Shown: piece by piece, positions 24,369 through 34,310 of the stretch
Layout: each line of letters opens with the position of its first letter
How positions within the stretch are numbered: position 1 is the first letter of the stretch
DNA from: Paraburkholderia sp. BL10I2N1
Lineage (GTDB): Bacteria; Pseudomonadota; Gammaproteobacteria; Burkholderiales; Burkholderiaceae
DNA length: 64,000 nt
Assembly: GCF_004361815.1 (NCBI RefSeq)
Contig: NZ_SNWA01000002.1
Span: 3,038,001-3,102,000 of the forward strand
Direction: 5' to 3'
The notes under the pieces: generated by a model
Told to the model about the DNA's origin: nothing
The model's database searches: none
What the model saw: the letters and a program-made list of their open reading frames with translations, nothing else
Position numbers and translations under genes: made by a program

Positions 24369-25507
24369 ATGCTGACTGTCGTTTGCGAAACACCCGGCAA
24401 GCTCGTTGCCGTTGACCGTACGAAGCCGCAACGTGAACAAGGCCAGGTTCTGCTGCGCGTGAAGCGCGTCGGCGTATGCGGCACCGATCTGCATATTTTC
24501 ACGGGCAATCAGCCGTATCTCGCGTATCCGCGCGTGATGGGACACGAGCTATCCGGTGTCGTGGAGGAGGCGGATGCTGACAGCGGCCTGCGCGCAGGAG
24601 ACCCTGTCTACGTCATGCCCTATCTGTCGTGCGGTCACTGTATCGCTTGCCGGCAAGGCAAGACCAATTGCTGTGTCAATATCCAGGTGCTCGGCGTCCA
24701 TCGCGACGGCGCATTCACGGAGTATCTGAGCCTGTCTACGTCATGCCCTATCTGTCGTGCGGTCACTGTATCGCTTGCCGGCAAGGCAAGACCAATTGCT
24801 GTGTCAATATCCAGGTGCTCGGCGTCCATCGCGACGGCGCATTCACGGAGTATCTGAGCCTGCCTGCGCAGTTCGTGCACAAGGCCGAAGGCGTATCGCT
24901 CGACGAAGCCGCGATGGTCGAATTTCTCGCGATCGGCGCCCATGCGGCCCGGCGGGGCGACGTGAAGGCAGGCGAGCGTGTGCTGGTTGTCGGGACCGGG
25001 CCGATCGGCATGGCCGCGATTCTGTTCGCGCGTTTGCGCGGCGCGAACGTGACGGCACTCGATACGCGCCAGGACCGGCTAGACTTCTGCAGGCGCGAAC
25101 TGGGTGTGAACGCAGCGGTGCGAATCGGGGACAACGACAAGGCCGAGCTTTCGCAGCTAACCGACGGCGAATTCTTCGACGTCGTGTTCGATGCCACCTG
25201 CAATGCAAAAGCGATGGAACGGGGTTTCGAATTCATCGCGCATGGCAGGCGCTACGTGCTGATCTCGATCGTGCGCGACAACATCTCCTTTCCCGACCCT
25301 GAGTTTCACAAACGCGAAGCAACCCTGCTCAGCAGCCGCAATGCAACAGCCAAAGACTTCGAAACAGTGCTCGCGGCGATACGCGCAGGCAAGGTGCCGG
25401 GCGCGGCGCTCAATACACATCGTCTGCAACTGGCTGACGTGCCCACGCAATTCCCAGGGTTGCTCGATGCGAAGGCGGGTGTGGTGAAGGCGATCGTCGA
25501 GTGTTGA
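24369..25507 (+). pseudogene. Zinc-dependent alcohol/polyol dehydrogenase, frameshifted by a 128-bp tandem duplication
   Basis: Medium-chain dehydrogenase related to sorbitol, threonine and L-galactonate dehydrogenases. The first frame runs from 24369 and stops at 24857 after 162 residues; the rest is in another frame to 25507. Removing one 128-bp repeat unit restores a single 336-aa protein, the normal family size. It has catalytic zinc ligands Cys37, His59 and Glu60, the structural-zinc cysteines 88, 91, 94 and 101/102, and the cofactor motif VVGTGPIGMAA. The duplication covers the structural-zinc loop. All other residues look intact, so the damage is recent, reversible or an assembly artefact. 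Neighbours are a LysR regulator and a galactoside operon. Confidence 0.85.
24603..24862 (+). repeat. Perfect 128-bp tandem duplication with 4-bp microhomology
   Basis: Bases 24603-24734 are repeated exactly at 24731-24862: a 128-bp unit duplicated in tandem, with CCTG shared at the junction and at both ends. 128 is not a multiple of three, so the reading frame shifts. No differences are seen between the copies. Confidence 0.95.
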
Positions 25508-25576
25508 GCGTGGGTTGACCGTACGACGACGGGTGTACGGCCCGCTTGCCCGCGCGGTATAGTGAATCGTTTCCAG

Positions 25577-26536
25577 ATGACGATCACTTTTACGACTCAC
25601 ATGAAGAACACCCTGAACGTGCTGATGTCGAGGCTGCGGATGAGACAGCTGCAACTGCTCATCGCGCTCGACGATCACAAGTCTTTGCATAAGGCGGCGG
25701 GTGCGATGTCGATGACGCAGTCAGCGGCGAGCAAGGCGCTGCACGAACTCGAATCGATGCTGGAGGCGCCGCTTTTCGAGCGCGCGAAGAGCGGTCTCAT
25801 TCCGAATCAGTTCGGGCATTGCGTGATTCGCTATGCGCGACTCCTCGCGACGGATCTGACGTCGCTCTGCCAGGACCTGGCGGAAATCCGTTCGGGTAAA
25901 GGCGGGCGTCTTGCGATCGGCACGATCATGGGCGCGATTCCGGACGTAGTCGTCCCCATTCTCGATGAACTGCATAGAAGCCAGCTGAACCTGTCGATCG
26001 AGATCGTCGAGGATACGAGCGCGCGGATGCTGATGCTCCTCGACGAAGGCCGGCTGGATCTCGTGATCGGGCGGTCGATCGTCAGCGACGAGCCTGCGCG
26101 TTACCACTACCGGCCCTTGGGCGATGAACCGCTGTCGGTCGTGGTGGGCTATGGCCATCGGCGCATGGCGGCGAAGGAGATGGGGTTGCAGGACCTCAAC
26201 GGCTATCGATGGGTGACGTACCCTGGCCACATGCCGTTGCATGCGCTGCTGGAGCGCGAACTCGATCTCGCCGGGCTGAGCATGCCCGCGAACCCGATCT
26301 CGACCGCATCGACATTCGTGACGGTCGCGCTGCTTCAGCACAGCGCCGATCTGGTTTCACTGCTGCCGACCGATATCGCTGAACTGTTCGTGCGCAAGAA
26401 GATGCTGCGGATCCTGCCCGTCACATTGAAGTCGCCATCGCCGACGTTTGGCATCGTGACGCGCAAGGGCGGCGTGCTTTCTCCACCCGCGCAGGCCTTC
26501 ATTCAACGCCTGCGCGATGGGGCACGGGCGCGCTGA
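25577..26536 (+). CDS. LysR-family regulator (GbpR-like)
   Basis: Transcription factor of about 319 aa. The helix-turn-helix is RQLQLLIALDDHKSLHKAAGAMSMTQSAASKALHELE, and the rest is a LysR-type effector domain. The opening MSRLRMRQLQLL is the style of GbpR regulators, which control sugar-binding proteins and sugar dehydrogenases. Several starts are possible (25562 GTG, 25577, 25601); none has a convincing ribosome binding site. It is 69 bp after the broken dehydrogenase and probably regulates it. Its last 34 bp overlap the convergent LacI-type gene. Confidence 0.88.
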   Translation: MTITFTTHMKNTLNVLMSRLRMRQLQLLIALDDHKSLHKAAGAMSMTQSAASKALHELESMLEAPLFERAKSGLIPNQFGHCVIRYARLLATDLTSLCQDLAEIRSGKGGRLAIGTIMGAIPDVVVPILDELHRSQLNLSIEIVEDTSARMLMLLDEGRLDLVIGRSIVSDEPARYHYRPLGDEPLSVVVGYGHRRMAAKEMGLQDLNGYRWVTYPGHMPLHALLERELDLAGLSMPANPISTASTFVTVALLQHSADLVSLLPTDIAELFVRKKMLRILPVTLKSPSPTFGIVTRKGGVLSPPAQAFIQRLRDGARAR

Positions 26537-27600
26537 GCGCCTGCCACGCGGCGCGGCGGCGCGGTGGATGCGCGTGGCACCAGCACGGGCGCAGACGTTA
26601 CCAGCATCGGCACGGAGCCCGGGTTCGCACGCGTATCGTGTGGCGCGCGCTCGATCAGTTCGCGCAGCAAGTCGACCGCCATGCGCGCCGCTTCCTCGGT
26701 CGGCACGGCAACCGTCGACAACGCAGGGCGTGAATCACGTGCAAGCTGGATGTCGGTAATGCCGATCACCGACAGATCTTCCGGCACCGACAACCCCAAG
26801 TCGGCGGCGGCGTGCATCGCGCCGAGGGCGGGCAGGTCGTTCGTGCCGAAAATCGCCGTGATCTCGGGATGCGTCTCGAGCAGTTGCCGTGCCGCGTCGT
26901 AGCCACCGCGTATCGTGTCCGACTCGCAGGTGAATTCCGCAACCAGCGGACCGACGCCTGCTGCATTGAAGGTCGCCACAAATCCGTCCCGACGCGCGCC
27001 ATGAATCCCGCAAGGCCATTTGTCCTGGTCGTGGCTCTTGCTGCCGACGAGCGCGCCCACGCGCGTATGCCCAAGCTCAAGCAGGTGTTGGGCGGCAAGC
27101 GATCCCGCGAGGCTGAAATCGACCGCGACGCACGGCAGATCCGGCGGATCGTCGGGGCGTTCCCACATGCACAGCACGACCGGCGTGCCGCGTTCGGCGG
27201 TTGCGCGCAGATCGTCGAACGCCAGTTCGGCGTTCGTCACGAGCAAGCCTTCCGATAACGTGCCCGCAATCTGTTCGAGGTACGCGCGGCCGATCTGCTG
27301 GTCGTCGTTGGTGTTGCACACGATCAGGAAGTGCCCGCTGGTGCGCGCGGCGCGCTCGGCGGCAAGGGTAAATTCCGGGTAGAACGGATTGGCGATGCTC
27401 GATACCATCAGCGCGAATGTTGGTGCCCGGCCTTCGGCCAGTGCGCGCGCCGCGAGGTGAGGGCGATAACCTAACTCCCTGATCGCTTCGAGCACGCGTT
27501 CGCGCGTCGCCGCGCCAACCCGGCCGCGATTGCGCAGCACGTTGGAGACCGTCGCGGGCGTGACGCCTGCGTGGAGGGCGACTTCATTGAGCGTGGTCAT
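26503..27600 (-). CDS. LacI-family transcriptional repressor
   Basis: Repressor of 365 aa. The DNA-binding headpiece TTLNEVALHAGVTPATVSNVL with the hinge helix RPHLAARALA is followed by a periplasmic-binding-like sensor domain. The C-terminus carries an unusual basic tail (PPRRVAGAQRARAPSRRR). It is divergent from the galactoside transport/GH42 operon, and the palindrome TTAAGCGCTTAA between them is the expected operator. The inducer is presumably a galactoside or galactose; this is inferred from the neighbours. Confidence 0.92.
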   Translation of the reverse strand: MTTLNEVALHAGVTPATVSNVLRNRGRVGAATRERVLEAIRELGYRPHLAARALAEGRAPTFALMVSSIANPFYPEFTLAAERAARTSGHFLIVCNTNDDQQIGRAYLEQIAGTLSEGLLVTNAELAFDDLRATAERGTPVVLCMWERPDDPPDLPCVAVDFSLAGSLAAQHLLELGHTRVGALVGSKSHDQDKWPCGIHGARRDGFVATFNAAGVGPLVAEFTCESDTIRGGYDAARQLLETHPEITAIFGTNDLPALGAMHAAADLGLSVPEDLSVIGITDIQLARDSRPALSTVAVPTEEAARMAVDLLRELIERAPHDTRANPGSVPMLVTSAPVLVPRASTAPPRRVAGAQRARAPSRRR

Positions 27601-27770
27601 CGGTGTAACGCAGTTAAACAGGGTTGAGCGGGGTTGATCAGCATTTGGGATGGCGTCCTGACATTTGCAACGTCAGTAGTCATCGCGATAGAGTCCGCAA
27701 AACAGAACGTACTGGAGACAGCGCAAGATCAGGCGATTGTTCATCAATCGTCTTTTTCTCTGCCGCCTGA

Positions 27771-27782
27771 TTAAGCGCTTAA
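27771..27782. promoter_or_regulatory. LacI-type operator
   Basis: TTAAGCGCTTAA is a perfect 12-bp palindrome with the central CG typical of LacI/GalR family operators. It lies 38 bp upstream of the ATPase start, at the place expected for repression of the galactoside operon. Confidence 0.7.
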
Positions 27783-27820
27783 CCTCCTGTTGTGACGCAT
27801 TAAAGCATGGAGGCGAGGCA

Positions 27821-29008
27821 ATGGCCAGTATCTCGTTGAAAGCAGTGCACAAAGCGTACGGCGACCATCCGCCGGTGATCCGCGGCGTGGATCTGGAGAT
27901 CGGCGAAAACGAATTCTGCGTGTTCCTCGGGCCGTCGGGCTGCGGCAAGTCCACCTTGCTGCGGATGATCGCCGGTCTGGAGGATGTCACCGACGGCGAC
28001 CTGTACATCGGCGGCCGGCTTGTCAACGAGGTGCCCGCGGCGGAGCGCGGCGTGGCGATGGTGTTCCAGAGCTACGCGCTGTTCCCGCATATGAGCGTGT
28101 ACGAGAACATGGCGTTCGGACTCAAGCTCGCGAAAAAGCCCAGGGACGAAATTGACCGCAAGGTCAGGGAAGCCGCGCGCGTGCTGCAACTCGAAGCGTT
28201 GCTCGAGCGTAAGCCGCGCGCGCTGTCGGGTGGGCAGCGCCAGCGCGTGGCGATCGGCCGCGCGATCGTGCGTGAGCCGGGCGTGTTCCTGTTCGACGAG
28301 CCGTTGTCGAATCTCGATGCCACCTTGCGCGGCCAGACGCGTATCGAAATCGCGCGGTTGCACAAGCAGTTCGCGAAGGCAAGCGTGGTGTACGTGACGC
28401 ATGACCAGATCGAGGCGATGACGCTTGCCGACCGCATCGTGCTGCTGCATGCGAGCAAGGATACGGAGCGCCACGGCAGCATTGCACAGGTCGGCTCGCC
28501 GCTCGAGTTGTATCACCGGCCGAAGAGCCGCTTCGTCGCGGGTTTCATCGGTTCGCCGCGCATGAATTTTCTGCCTGCGACGGTCGCGGCGCTCAATGCG
28601 CAACACGTACGGATCACGCTTTCACACACGGGTGAATCGCTCGACGTGCCGGTCGAGGCGGGGACGCTCACCGTCGGGCAACCGGTCACGCTGGGTATCC
28701 GGCCCGAACATCTCGAGACTCAGACCGTTGCACACGCAACCGGCGCGCCTTCGGCGACGGCGGCCACCCAGTTGATTCATCGCAGCGTGACGCTGATCGA
28801 ACAGCTTGGCGAGCACAGCTATCTGCATCTCGATCAGCCGGGCGGCGACGTGCTGATCGCCAAGGCGCCCGGCGACATCGCGGTGCAGAGCGGTGAGCGT
28901 CTCGGTTTCAACGTCCCGGCTGCGTCGTGTCATCTCTTCACCGAGGATGGTTTCGCGCTGACGCATCGCGCGGACACCTCGAATCATTCCGTCACTCAGC
29001 TCGCGTAG
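27821..29008 (+). CDS. Carbohydrate ABC transporter ATP-binding protein (MalK/UgpC type)
   Basis: Cytoplasmic ATPase of 395 aa. Walker A GPSGCGKST is at residues 37-45, signature LSGGQRQR at 135-142, Walker B VFLFDEPLSNLD from 155, then a C-terminal OB-fold regulatory domain of about 150 residues as in MalK. The ATG at 27821 follows GGAGGCGAGG; a longer in-frame extension begins upstream of the operator and is rejected. It is the first gene of the operon, unlike the usual order in which the binding protein comes first. MalK-type ATPases are often shared, so it may also serve other importers. Confidence 0.94.
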   Translation: MASISLKAVHKAYGDHPPVIRGVDLEIGENEFCVFLGPSGCGKSTLLRMIAGLEDVTDGDLYIGGRLVNEVPAAERGVAMVFQSYALFPHMSVYENMAFGLKLAKKPRDEIDRKVREAARVLQLEALLERKPRALSGGQRQRVAIGRAIVREPGVFLFDEPLSNLDATLRGQTRIEIARLHKQFAKASVVYVTHDQIEAMTLADRIVLLHASKDTERHGSIAQVGSPLELYHRPKSRFVAGFIGSPRMNFLPATVAALNAQHVRITLSHTGESLDVPVEAGTLTVGQPVTLGIRPEHLETQTVAHATGAPSATAATQLIHRSVTLIEQLGEHSYLHLDQPGGDVLIAKAPGDIAVQSGERLGFNVPAASCHLFTEDGFALTHRADTSNHSVTQLA

Positions 29009-29017
29009 GAGCGCTGC

Positions 29018-30979
29018 ATGCGTTTAGGAGTCTGCTATTACCCGGAACACTGGTCGCCCGCCATGTGGCGCGACGACGCCGCGCGCATGAAAGTGCTCGG
29101 CATCGAGCGCGTCCGTATCGGCGAATTTGCGTGGAGCCGCATCGAACCGGAACCGGGCGTATATCGATGGGACTGGCTCGATGAAGCGGTCGATATTCTC
29201 GGCTCGGCCGGCCTGCAGGTCGTGATGTGCACGCCGACCGCAACGCCGCCGAAGTGGTTGATCGACCAGCATCCGGATATTCTCGCGATCGGTGCCGACG
29301 GGCGGCCTCGTGCGTTCGGCTCGCGACGTCACTACGATTTCTCGTCGCCCTCGTACTTCGAGGCGGCACGCGTGATCTGCGAAGCGGTGGCGCGCCGCTA
29401 TGGTTCGCATCCGGCCGTCGCGTTCTGGCAGACCGATAACGAATACGGTTGCCATCACACCGTGGTCAGCTATTCGCCTGCGGCGGCCAGGCGTTTTCGC
29501 GGCTGGCTCGCCACGCGCTACGGCACCATCGATGCGTTGAATGAAGCATGGGGCACAGTGTTCTGGAGCATGGAATACCGCAGCTTCGACGAAATCGATC
29601 CGCCCATCGGCACCGTGACGGAAGCGCATCCGTCGCATCGGCTCGACTATCGGCGGTTTGCGTCTGACGAAGTGGTGCGGTTCAACCGTATGCAGACGGA
29701 GATTGTGCGCCAGCATTCGCCGGGCCGTCCGATCGCGCATAACTTCATGCAACTGTTCACGGAATTCGATCACTACAAGGTCGCCGCCGATCTCGACATC
29801 GCAAGCTGGGACAGCTATCCGCTCGGGGCGCTCGAAGAGCAATGGTTCGCGCCTGAAATCAAGGCGCGCTTCCTGCGCACTGGCCATCCGGATTTCGCGT
29901 CGTTCAATCACGACGTGTATCGCGGCATGTCGAAGCAGCCGTTCTGGGTGATGGAGCAACAGCCGGGCCCGGTGAACTGGGCGATGTGGAATCCGGCGCC
30001 GCTGCCTGGCATGGTGCGTCTGTGGAGCTGGGAAGCGTTCGCGCACGGCGCAGGTTGTGTGTCGTATTTCCGCTGGCGGCAGGCGCCGTTCGCGCAGGAA
30101 CAGATGCATGCAGGGCTGAACACGCCAGACAACAAACTCGACATCGGCGGTGAAGAGGCGGCGCGCGTGGCCGAGGAAATCCGTGCCGTCGTGGCGGCCG
30201 ATGGTGAGCCGCAGGTCCGTTCGAAAGTCGCGCTGGTCTACGACTATGAGGCGAAGTGGCTCTTCGAGATCCATCCGCAGGCCGCCGATTTCCACTATCC
30301 GCGTTTCGCGTTCGAGTATTACTCGGCGCTGCGTTCGCTCGGTCTCGATGTCGACGTGATTCCGTCGGACGCGCCATTCGATGGCTACCGGATGATCGTC
30401 GTGCCGCCGCTGCCCGTTGTCGCCGATGACTTCGGCGCACGGCTCGTAGCGAGCGGTGCGCAGGTCGTGCTGGGTCCGCGTACCGGCTCGAAAACGCGCG
30501 ATCTGCAGATTCCCGCGAACCTCCCGCCCGGCGCACTTGCCGATGTCCTGCCGATCCGCGTATGGCGTGTCGACTCGATCCGTCCGAACGTCAGCGTACC
30601 CGTAGCGGGCGGGGACGGCGCACCGCAAGGCACGGCGCACCACTGGCGCGACCTGTTGCAGGCACCATCCGGTATCGACGTGCTCGCGCGCTTCGACGAT
30701 GGTCACCCGGCGTTCGTGCGGCACGGCTCGCTACACTACTGCGCGAGCCTCTTCGACGACGCACTGACGCAACGCATCTTCCAGCAGGTAGCCAGGGCGG
30801 CGCAACTCGATGCCGCGCCGCTCGCAGAGACGGTCCGTGTGAGCCGGCGTGGCGCGCTGACTTATGTTTTCAACTACGGCGATACCGCCTACACGATCGA
30901 CAATGTCCGTGCGGACGCGTTCGTGATCGGGTCGTCGTTGGTCGAACCGCAGGGCGTGGCGGTTTTTCGCGCCGCATAA
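29018..30979 (+). CDS. Beta-galactosidase, glycoside hydrolase family 42
   Basis: Cytoplasmic enzyme of 653 aa with no signal peptide. The GH42 TIM barrel begins [11 protein letters not shown]; the acid/base is Glu142 in [10 protein letters not shown] and the nucleophile is Glu313 in [10 protein letters not shown] trimerisation domain and a short C-terminal beta domain follow. It lies 9 bp after the ATPase gene, so imported galactosides (short galactans, galacto-oligosaccharides or plant galactosides) are cleaved inside the cell. GH42 enzymes favour beta-galactosides from plant cell walls over lactose. Confidence 0.94.
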   Translation: MRLGVCYYPEHWSPAMWRDDAARMKVLGIERVRIGEFAWSRIEPEPGVYRWDWLDEAVDILGSAGLQVVMCTPTATPPKWLIDQHPDILAIGADGRPRAFGSRRHYDFSSPSYFEAARVICEAVARRYGSHPAVAFWQTDNEYGCHHTVVSYSPAAARRFRGWLATRYGTIDALNEAWGTVFWSMEYRSFDEIDPPIGTVTEAHPSHRLDYRRFASDEVVRFNRMQTEIVRQHSPGRPIAHNFMQLFTEFDHYKVAADLDIASWDSYPLGALEEQWFAPEIKARFLRTGHPDFASFNHDVYRGMSKQPFWVMEQQPGPVNWAMWNPAPLPGMVRLWSWEAFAHGAGCVSYFRWRQAPFAQEQMHAGLNTPDNKLDIGGEEAARVAEEIRAVVAADGEPQVRSKVALVYDYEAKWLFEIHPQAADFHYPRFAFEYYSALRSLGLDVDVIPSDAPFDGYRMIVVPPLPVVADDFGARLVASGAQVVLGPRTGSKTRDLQIPANLPPGALADVLPIRVWRVDSIRPNVSVPVAGGDGAPQGTAHHWRDLLQAPSGIDVLARFDDGHPAFVRHGSLHYCASLFDDALTQRIFQQVARAAQLDAAPLAETVRVSRRGALTYVFNYGDTAYTIDNVRADAFVIGSSLVEPQGVAVFRAA

Positions 30980-31006
30980 GATTCCATCACCCATCAGGAG
31001 ACAGGC

Positions 31007-32269
31007 ATGACAAGCACGAAAAGTGCGGTACGCAAAGGGCTGATCGGCATGCTGCTCGCAGCCGCGGGGCTAACGATGATTGCCGGCAACATTGCCCACG
31101 CGGGCACGCTCGCCGTCAACATCGCGTTCAAGGGCGCGAGCCAGCGGGCCGTCTGGCAATCTGCCATCGACGACTTCAAGAAGGCGCATCCGGATATCGA
31201 CGTGAAGGTGTCGTTCGTCGATGAAGAGGCGTACAAGGTGCAGTTGCCCGGCTGGCTGTCGACGGTCGCACCGGACGTCGTGAACTGGCACGACGGCGAA
31301 CGCATGGCGTACTACGCGCGACGTGGTCTGCTCGAGGACCTGACGAACGACTGGAACAGGAACAACTGGAACAGCATGTACGCGTCGACGAAGGAAGCGT
31401 CGTCGTATAACGGCAAGCAGTACGCGGCGCCGACCGTGTACTACGCGTGGGGCATGTTCTATCGCAAGGACCTGTTTGAAAAGGCGGGCATCACCAGCGA
31501 ACCGAAGACGTGGGACGAGTTTCTTGAAGCATCGAAAAAGCTCAAGGCCGCTGGCATTACGCCCGTTGCCGTGGCAGGGCGCGACGCATGGACGCTCGCG
31601 GGCTGGTTCGATTACCTCGACCTGCGCATCAACGGCAATGCGTTCCATCAGAAGCTGATGGCGGGTGAAGTACCGTACACCGATCCGCGGGTGAAGAAGG
31701 TCTACACGACGTGGAAGCAGTTGATCGACGACAAGGTCTTCATCGACAACTCGCTGTCATACGATCTCGATGCGGCACAGCCGTTCCTGTTCCAGGGCAA
31801 GGCCGCGATGATGCTGATGGGCACGTTCATCACCGGTGGATTTCCGGCGGACGTGAAGCCGAAAATGGGCTTCTTCCAGTTCCCGATCATCGACCCGAAG
31901 GTTCCGACCGCTGAAGATGGCCCGGTCGAATCGCTGCATATTCCGTCGAAAGCGAAGAACAAGGCCGACGCCCACACGTTCCTCGCGTTCATGGAAACGC
32001 CCGAGATCAGCGCGAAACTTGCGCAGGGACTCGGTTCGCTGCCCGCGAACAGCAAGTCGCCGGAACCGGACGATCCGATTTCAAAGATCGGCTTCCAGAT
32101 CCTGTCGAACACGAAGGGTGGCATCGCGCAGTTCTATGATCGTGATATGACCAAGGAAATGGCTGACGAAGGCATGAAGGGCATGCAGCAGTTCATGTCC
32201 GACCCGACGAAGATCGACGAAATCCTCGCTCAGCTCGAAACGACGCGCAAGCGGATCTACAAGAAGTAA
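31007..32269 (+). CDS. Sugar ABC transporter periplasmic binding protein (MalE-like, SBP family 1)
   Basis: Periplasmic receptor of 420 aa. A signal peptide ends near AHAGTLAVNI (about residue 33). The mature part shows FKGASQRAVWQSAIDDFKKAHPDIDV and the conserved NWHDGERMAYY, YYAWGMFYRKDLFEKAG and FLAFMETPE segments of extracellular family 1 receptors. CAGGAGAC precedes the ATG. It follows the beta-galactosidase by 27 bp, and a strong stem-loop lies just after it. Confidence 0.93.
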   Translation: MTSTKSAVRKGLIGMLLAAAGLTMIAGNIAHAGTLAVNIAFKGASQRAVWQSAIDDFKKAHPDIDVKVSFVDEEAYKVQLPGWLSTVAPDVVNWHDGERMAYYARRGLLEDLTNDWNRNNWNSMYASTKEASSYNGKQYAAPTVYYAWGMFYRKDLFEKAGITSEPKTWDEFLEASKKLKAAGITPVAVAGRDAWTLAGWFDYLDLRINGNAFHQKLMAGEVPYTDPRVKKVYTTWKQLIDDKVFIDNSLSYDLDAAQPFLFQGKAAMMLMGTFITGGFPADVKPKMGFFQFPIIDPKVPTAEDGPVESLHIPSKAKNKADAHTFLAFMETPEISAKLAQGLGSLPANSKSPEPDDPISKIGFQILSNTKGGIAQFYDRDMTKEMADEGMKGMQQFMSDPTKIDEILAQLETTRKRIYKK

Positions 32270-32282
32270 TCGCAGCACAGAA

Positions 32283-32324
32283 CGATACCGGTACACGTGT
32301 GCCGTTTCACGCGTGCCGGTATCG
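32283..32324 (+). promoter_or_regulatory. Intercistronic stem-loop after the sugar-binding protein gene
   Basis: CGATACCGG (32283-32291) pairs perfectly with CCGGTATCG (32316-32324), and the stem continues inward for six more positions with one mismatch and one G-T pair, leaving a 12-base loop. No T-run follows. It is in the gap between the binding-protein and permease genes. Confidence 0.65.
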
Positions 32325-32357
32325 CTGGCAATCGAAGAGGCCGTAGAGGTAATCGTC

Positions 32358-33293
32358 ATGAAAACTGTCTCGACCCGGAGCGTGGAGGTGAACGTGCCGC
32401 AGGCGGTCACGCCGCGCCGCGCGAAGCCGAGGCGCGCGTCGCCCAGTGCCAGGCAGCAGCGCCGTGCGGCCTTTCTGTTCCTTGCGCCCGCGTGCATCAT
32501 GGTCGCGATCTACGTCGTATATCCGATTCTGTCGTCGCTCGCACTCAGCCTCTACAACTGGGATGGCATGACGGACAAGGTGTTCATCGGTCTTGGCAAC
32601 TACATCGAACTGCTGCATGCGCCGACCTTCTATACGGCGTTGAAGAACAACGTGCTGTGGCTGGTGTTCTTCATGCTCGCGCCGCCGATGGGCCTTGCGA
32701 TTGCGCTGTACCTGAATCAGGCGGTGCGCGGCATCCGCTTCGTGAAGTCGCTCTTCTTCGCGCCGTTTGTGCTGTCCGGCGTGGTGGTGGGGCTGATCTT
32801 CAGCTGGTTTTACGATCCGACCTTTGGCTTGCTGAAAGTCATCCTTGGGCACGGTGTCCCGGTTCTTGGCGATCCGCGCTACGTGACGTTCGGCATCATC
32901 TTCGCGGCGCTGTGGCCGCAAACCGCTTACTGCATGATCCTGTATCTGACCGGGCTGACGACCCTCAGTTCGGAGCAGCTCGAAGCTGCACGGATGGAAG
33001 GCGCCAAAGGCTGGGCCATGCTGTGGCACGTCGTGCTGCCGCAATTGCGGCCCACCACCTTCATGGCGATCGTCGTGACCGTGATCGGTGCGCTGCGCAG
33101 CTTCGACCTGATCGCCGTGATGAGCGGCGGCGGCCCCTTCGAAAGCTCGACGGTGCTTGCGTATTACATGTACGACCAGGCGATCAAGTATTACCGCCTC
33201 GGCTATTCGGCCGCGATCGCCGTGGTGCTGTTTGCGATCGTGCTGGTTTATATCGGCTTCCAGTTGCGCCGCATGGTGCGCGAAGAGCAGTAA
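32358..33293 (+). CDS. Sugar ABC transporter permease (MalF/UgpA type)
   Basis: Inner-membrane permease of 311 aa with about six helices after a basic N-terminal tail (RRAKPRRASPSARQQRR). The ATPase-contact EAA loop reads LEAARMEGAKGWAMLWHVVLP. The ATG at 32358 has GAGG nearby; the frame extends to 32313 but that part overlaps the stem-loop region and lacks homology. It is followed after 11 bp by the partner permease. Confidence 0.92.
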   Translation: MKTVSTRSVEVNVPQAVTPRRAKPRRASPSARQQRRAAFLFLAPACIMVAIYVVYPILSSLALSLYNWDGMTDKVFIGLGNYIELLHAPTFYTALKNNVLWLVFFMLAPPMGLAIALYLNQAVRGIRFVKSLFFAPFVLSGVVVGLIFSWFYDPTFGLLKVILGHGVPVLGDPRYVTFGIIFAALWPQTAYCMILYLTGLTTLSSEQLEAARMEGAKGWAMLWHVVLPQLRPTTFMAIVVTVIGALRSFDLIAVMSGGGPFESSTVLAYYMYDQAIKYYRLGYSAAIAVVLFAIVLVYIGFQLRRMVREEQ

Positions 33294-33304
33294 GGAGAGA
33301 CGCC

Positions 33305-34156
33305 ATGTACCCGCTTCCCGTCGAGAAATGGAAACCGGCCAACCGTGCGCTGTACAAGATGTCGCTGCCGGTCGCGCTGTTGATCTGGCTGCTGCCGATG
33401 ATCGCCGTGCTCGTGACTTCCGTGCGCTCGACCGACGAGCTATCGAGAGGCAATTACTGGGGCTGGCCCGAGCACATCTCGCTGATCGCCAACTATCGCG
33501 AAGCGCTCACGACGTCGCCCATGCTTCACTACTTCTGGAACAGTTGCCTGATCACGATTCCATCGGTAATCGGTTCGATCACGCTGGCCGCGATGGCCGG
33601 CTTCGCGCTGGCGATCTATCGTTTTCGCGGCAACATGCTGCTGTTCGGCACGTTCGTGGCCGGCAATTTCGTGCCGATCCAGATCCTGATGATTCCGGTT
33701 CGCGATCTGTCGCTGCGGATGGGCCTGTTCAATACGCTCGGCGCGCTGATCCTGTTTCACGTTTCGTTCCAGACCGGCTTCTGCGCGCTGTTCCTGCGCA
33801 ACTTCATCAAGCAGTTGCCATTCGAGCTCGTCGAGGCGGCGCGCATCGAGGGCGCGAGCGAATGGACCGTGTTTTTCCGCATCGTGCTGCCGCTGATCCG
33901 CCCGGCGCTCGCGGCGCTCGGGATTCTCGTCTTTACCTTTGTCTGGAACGATTATTTCTGGGCACTGTGCCTGACGCAGGGCGACGACGCCGCGCCCATC
34001 ACCGTCGGCGTCGCGGCGCTCAAGGGCCAATGGACGACGGCGTGGAACCTGGTTTCCGCCGGTTCGATACTGGCGGCGCTGCCGTCGGTGGCGATGTTCT
34101 TCGCGATGCAGCGGCAGTTCGTCGCCGGGCTCACTTTTGGGGCAACCAAAGGCTAG
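33305..34156 (+). CDS. Sugar ABC transporter permease (MalG/UgpE type)
   Basis: Inner-membrane permease of 283 aa and partner of the preceding gene. The EAA loop is LVEAARIEGASEWTVFFRIVLP. AAGGAGAG lies directly before the ATG at 33305. The same frame stays open far upstream through the other permease gene in a non-coding register, which should not be taken as a longer protein. It closes the galactoside operon; a GC-rich imperfect hairpin (34160-34195) follows without a T-run. Confidence 0.93.
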   Translation: MYPLPVEKWKPANRALYKMSLPVALLIWLLPMIAVLVTSVRSTDELSRGNYWGWPEHISLIANYREALTTSPMLHYFWNSCLITIPSVIGSITLAAMAGFALAIYRFRGNMLLFGTFVAGNFVPIQILMIPVRDLSLRMGLFNTLGALILFHVSFQTGFCALFLRNFIKQLPFELVEAARIEGASEWTVFFRIVLPLIRPALAALGILVFTFVWNDYFWALCLTQGDDAAPITVGVAALKGQWTTAWNLVSAGSILAALPSVAMFFAMQRQFVAGLTFGATKG

Positions 34157-34310
34157 ATCCGGCCGCCCGAAGGCGTTTGCCGCGGGCCGGCCAGCCGTAT
34201 GTTGCGCGGCGCACACTCTCGGGTAAGTCCGGACCGAGCACTTTTTCCATGAAGTATTAGACTAATGGGAGGTGCTTTTGCGGCCAGGCCCTTGCCATGG
34301 AGAAGCCGTC

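Noticed and set aside
24629..25507. A separate shorter alcohol dehydrogenase gene starting inside the first repeat
   Set aside because: Its first 35 or so residues are out-of-frame reading of the repeat and it lacks the catalytic zinc ligands; the tandem duplication explains it better.
29024..30724. 566-residue minus-strand open frame opposite the GH42 gene
   Set aside because: Antisense to a recognisable enzyme with both catalytic glutamates; composition typical of a shadow frame.
32297..33304. N-terminal extension of the MalG-type permease frame through the upstream permease gene
   Set aside because: The frame overlaps the real MalF-type gene in another register, shows no homology, and a strong ribosome binding site sits at 33305.
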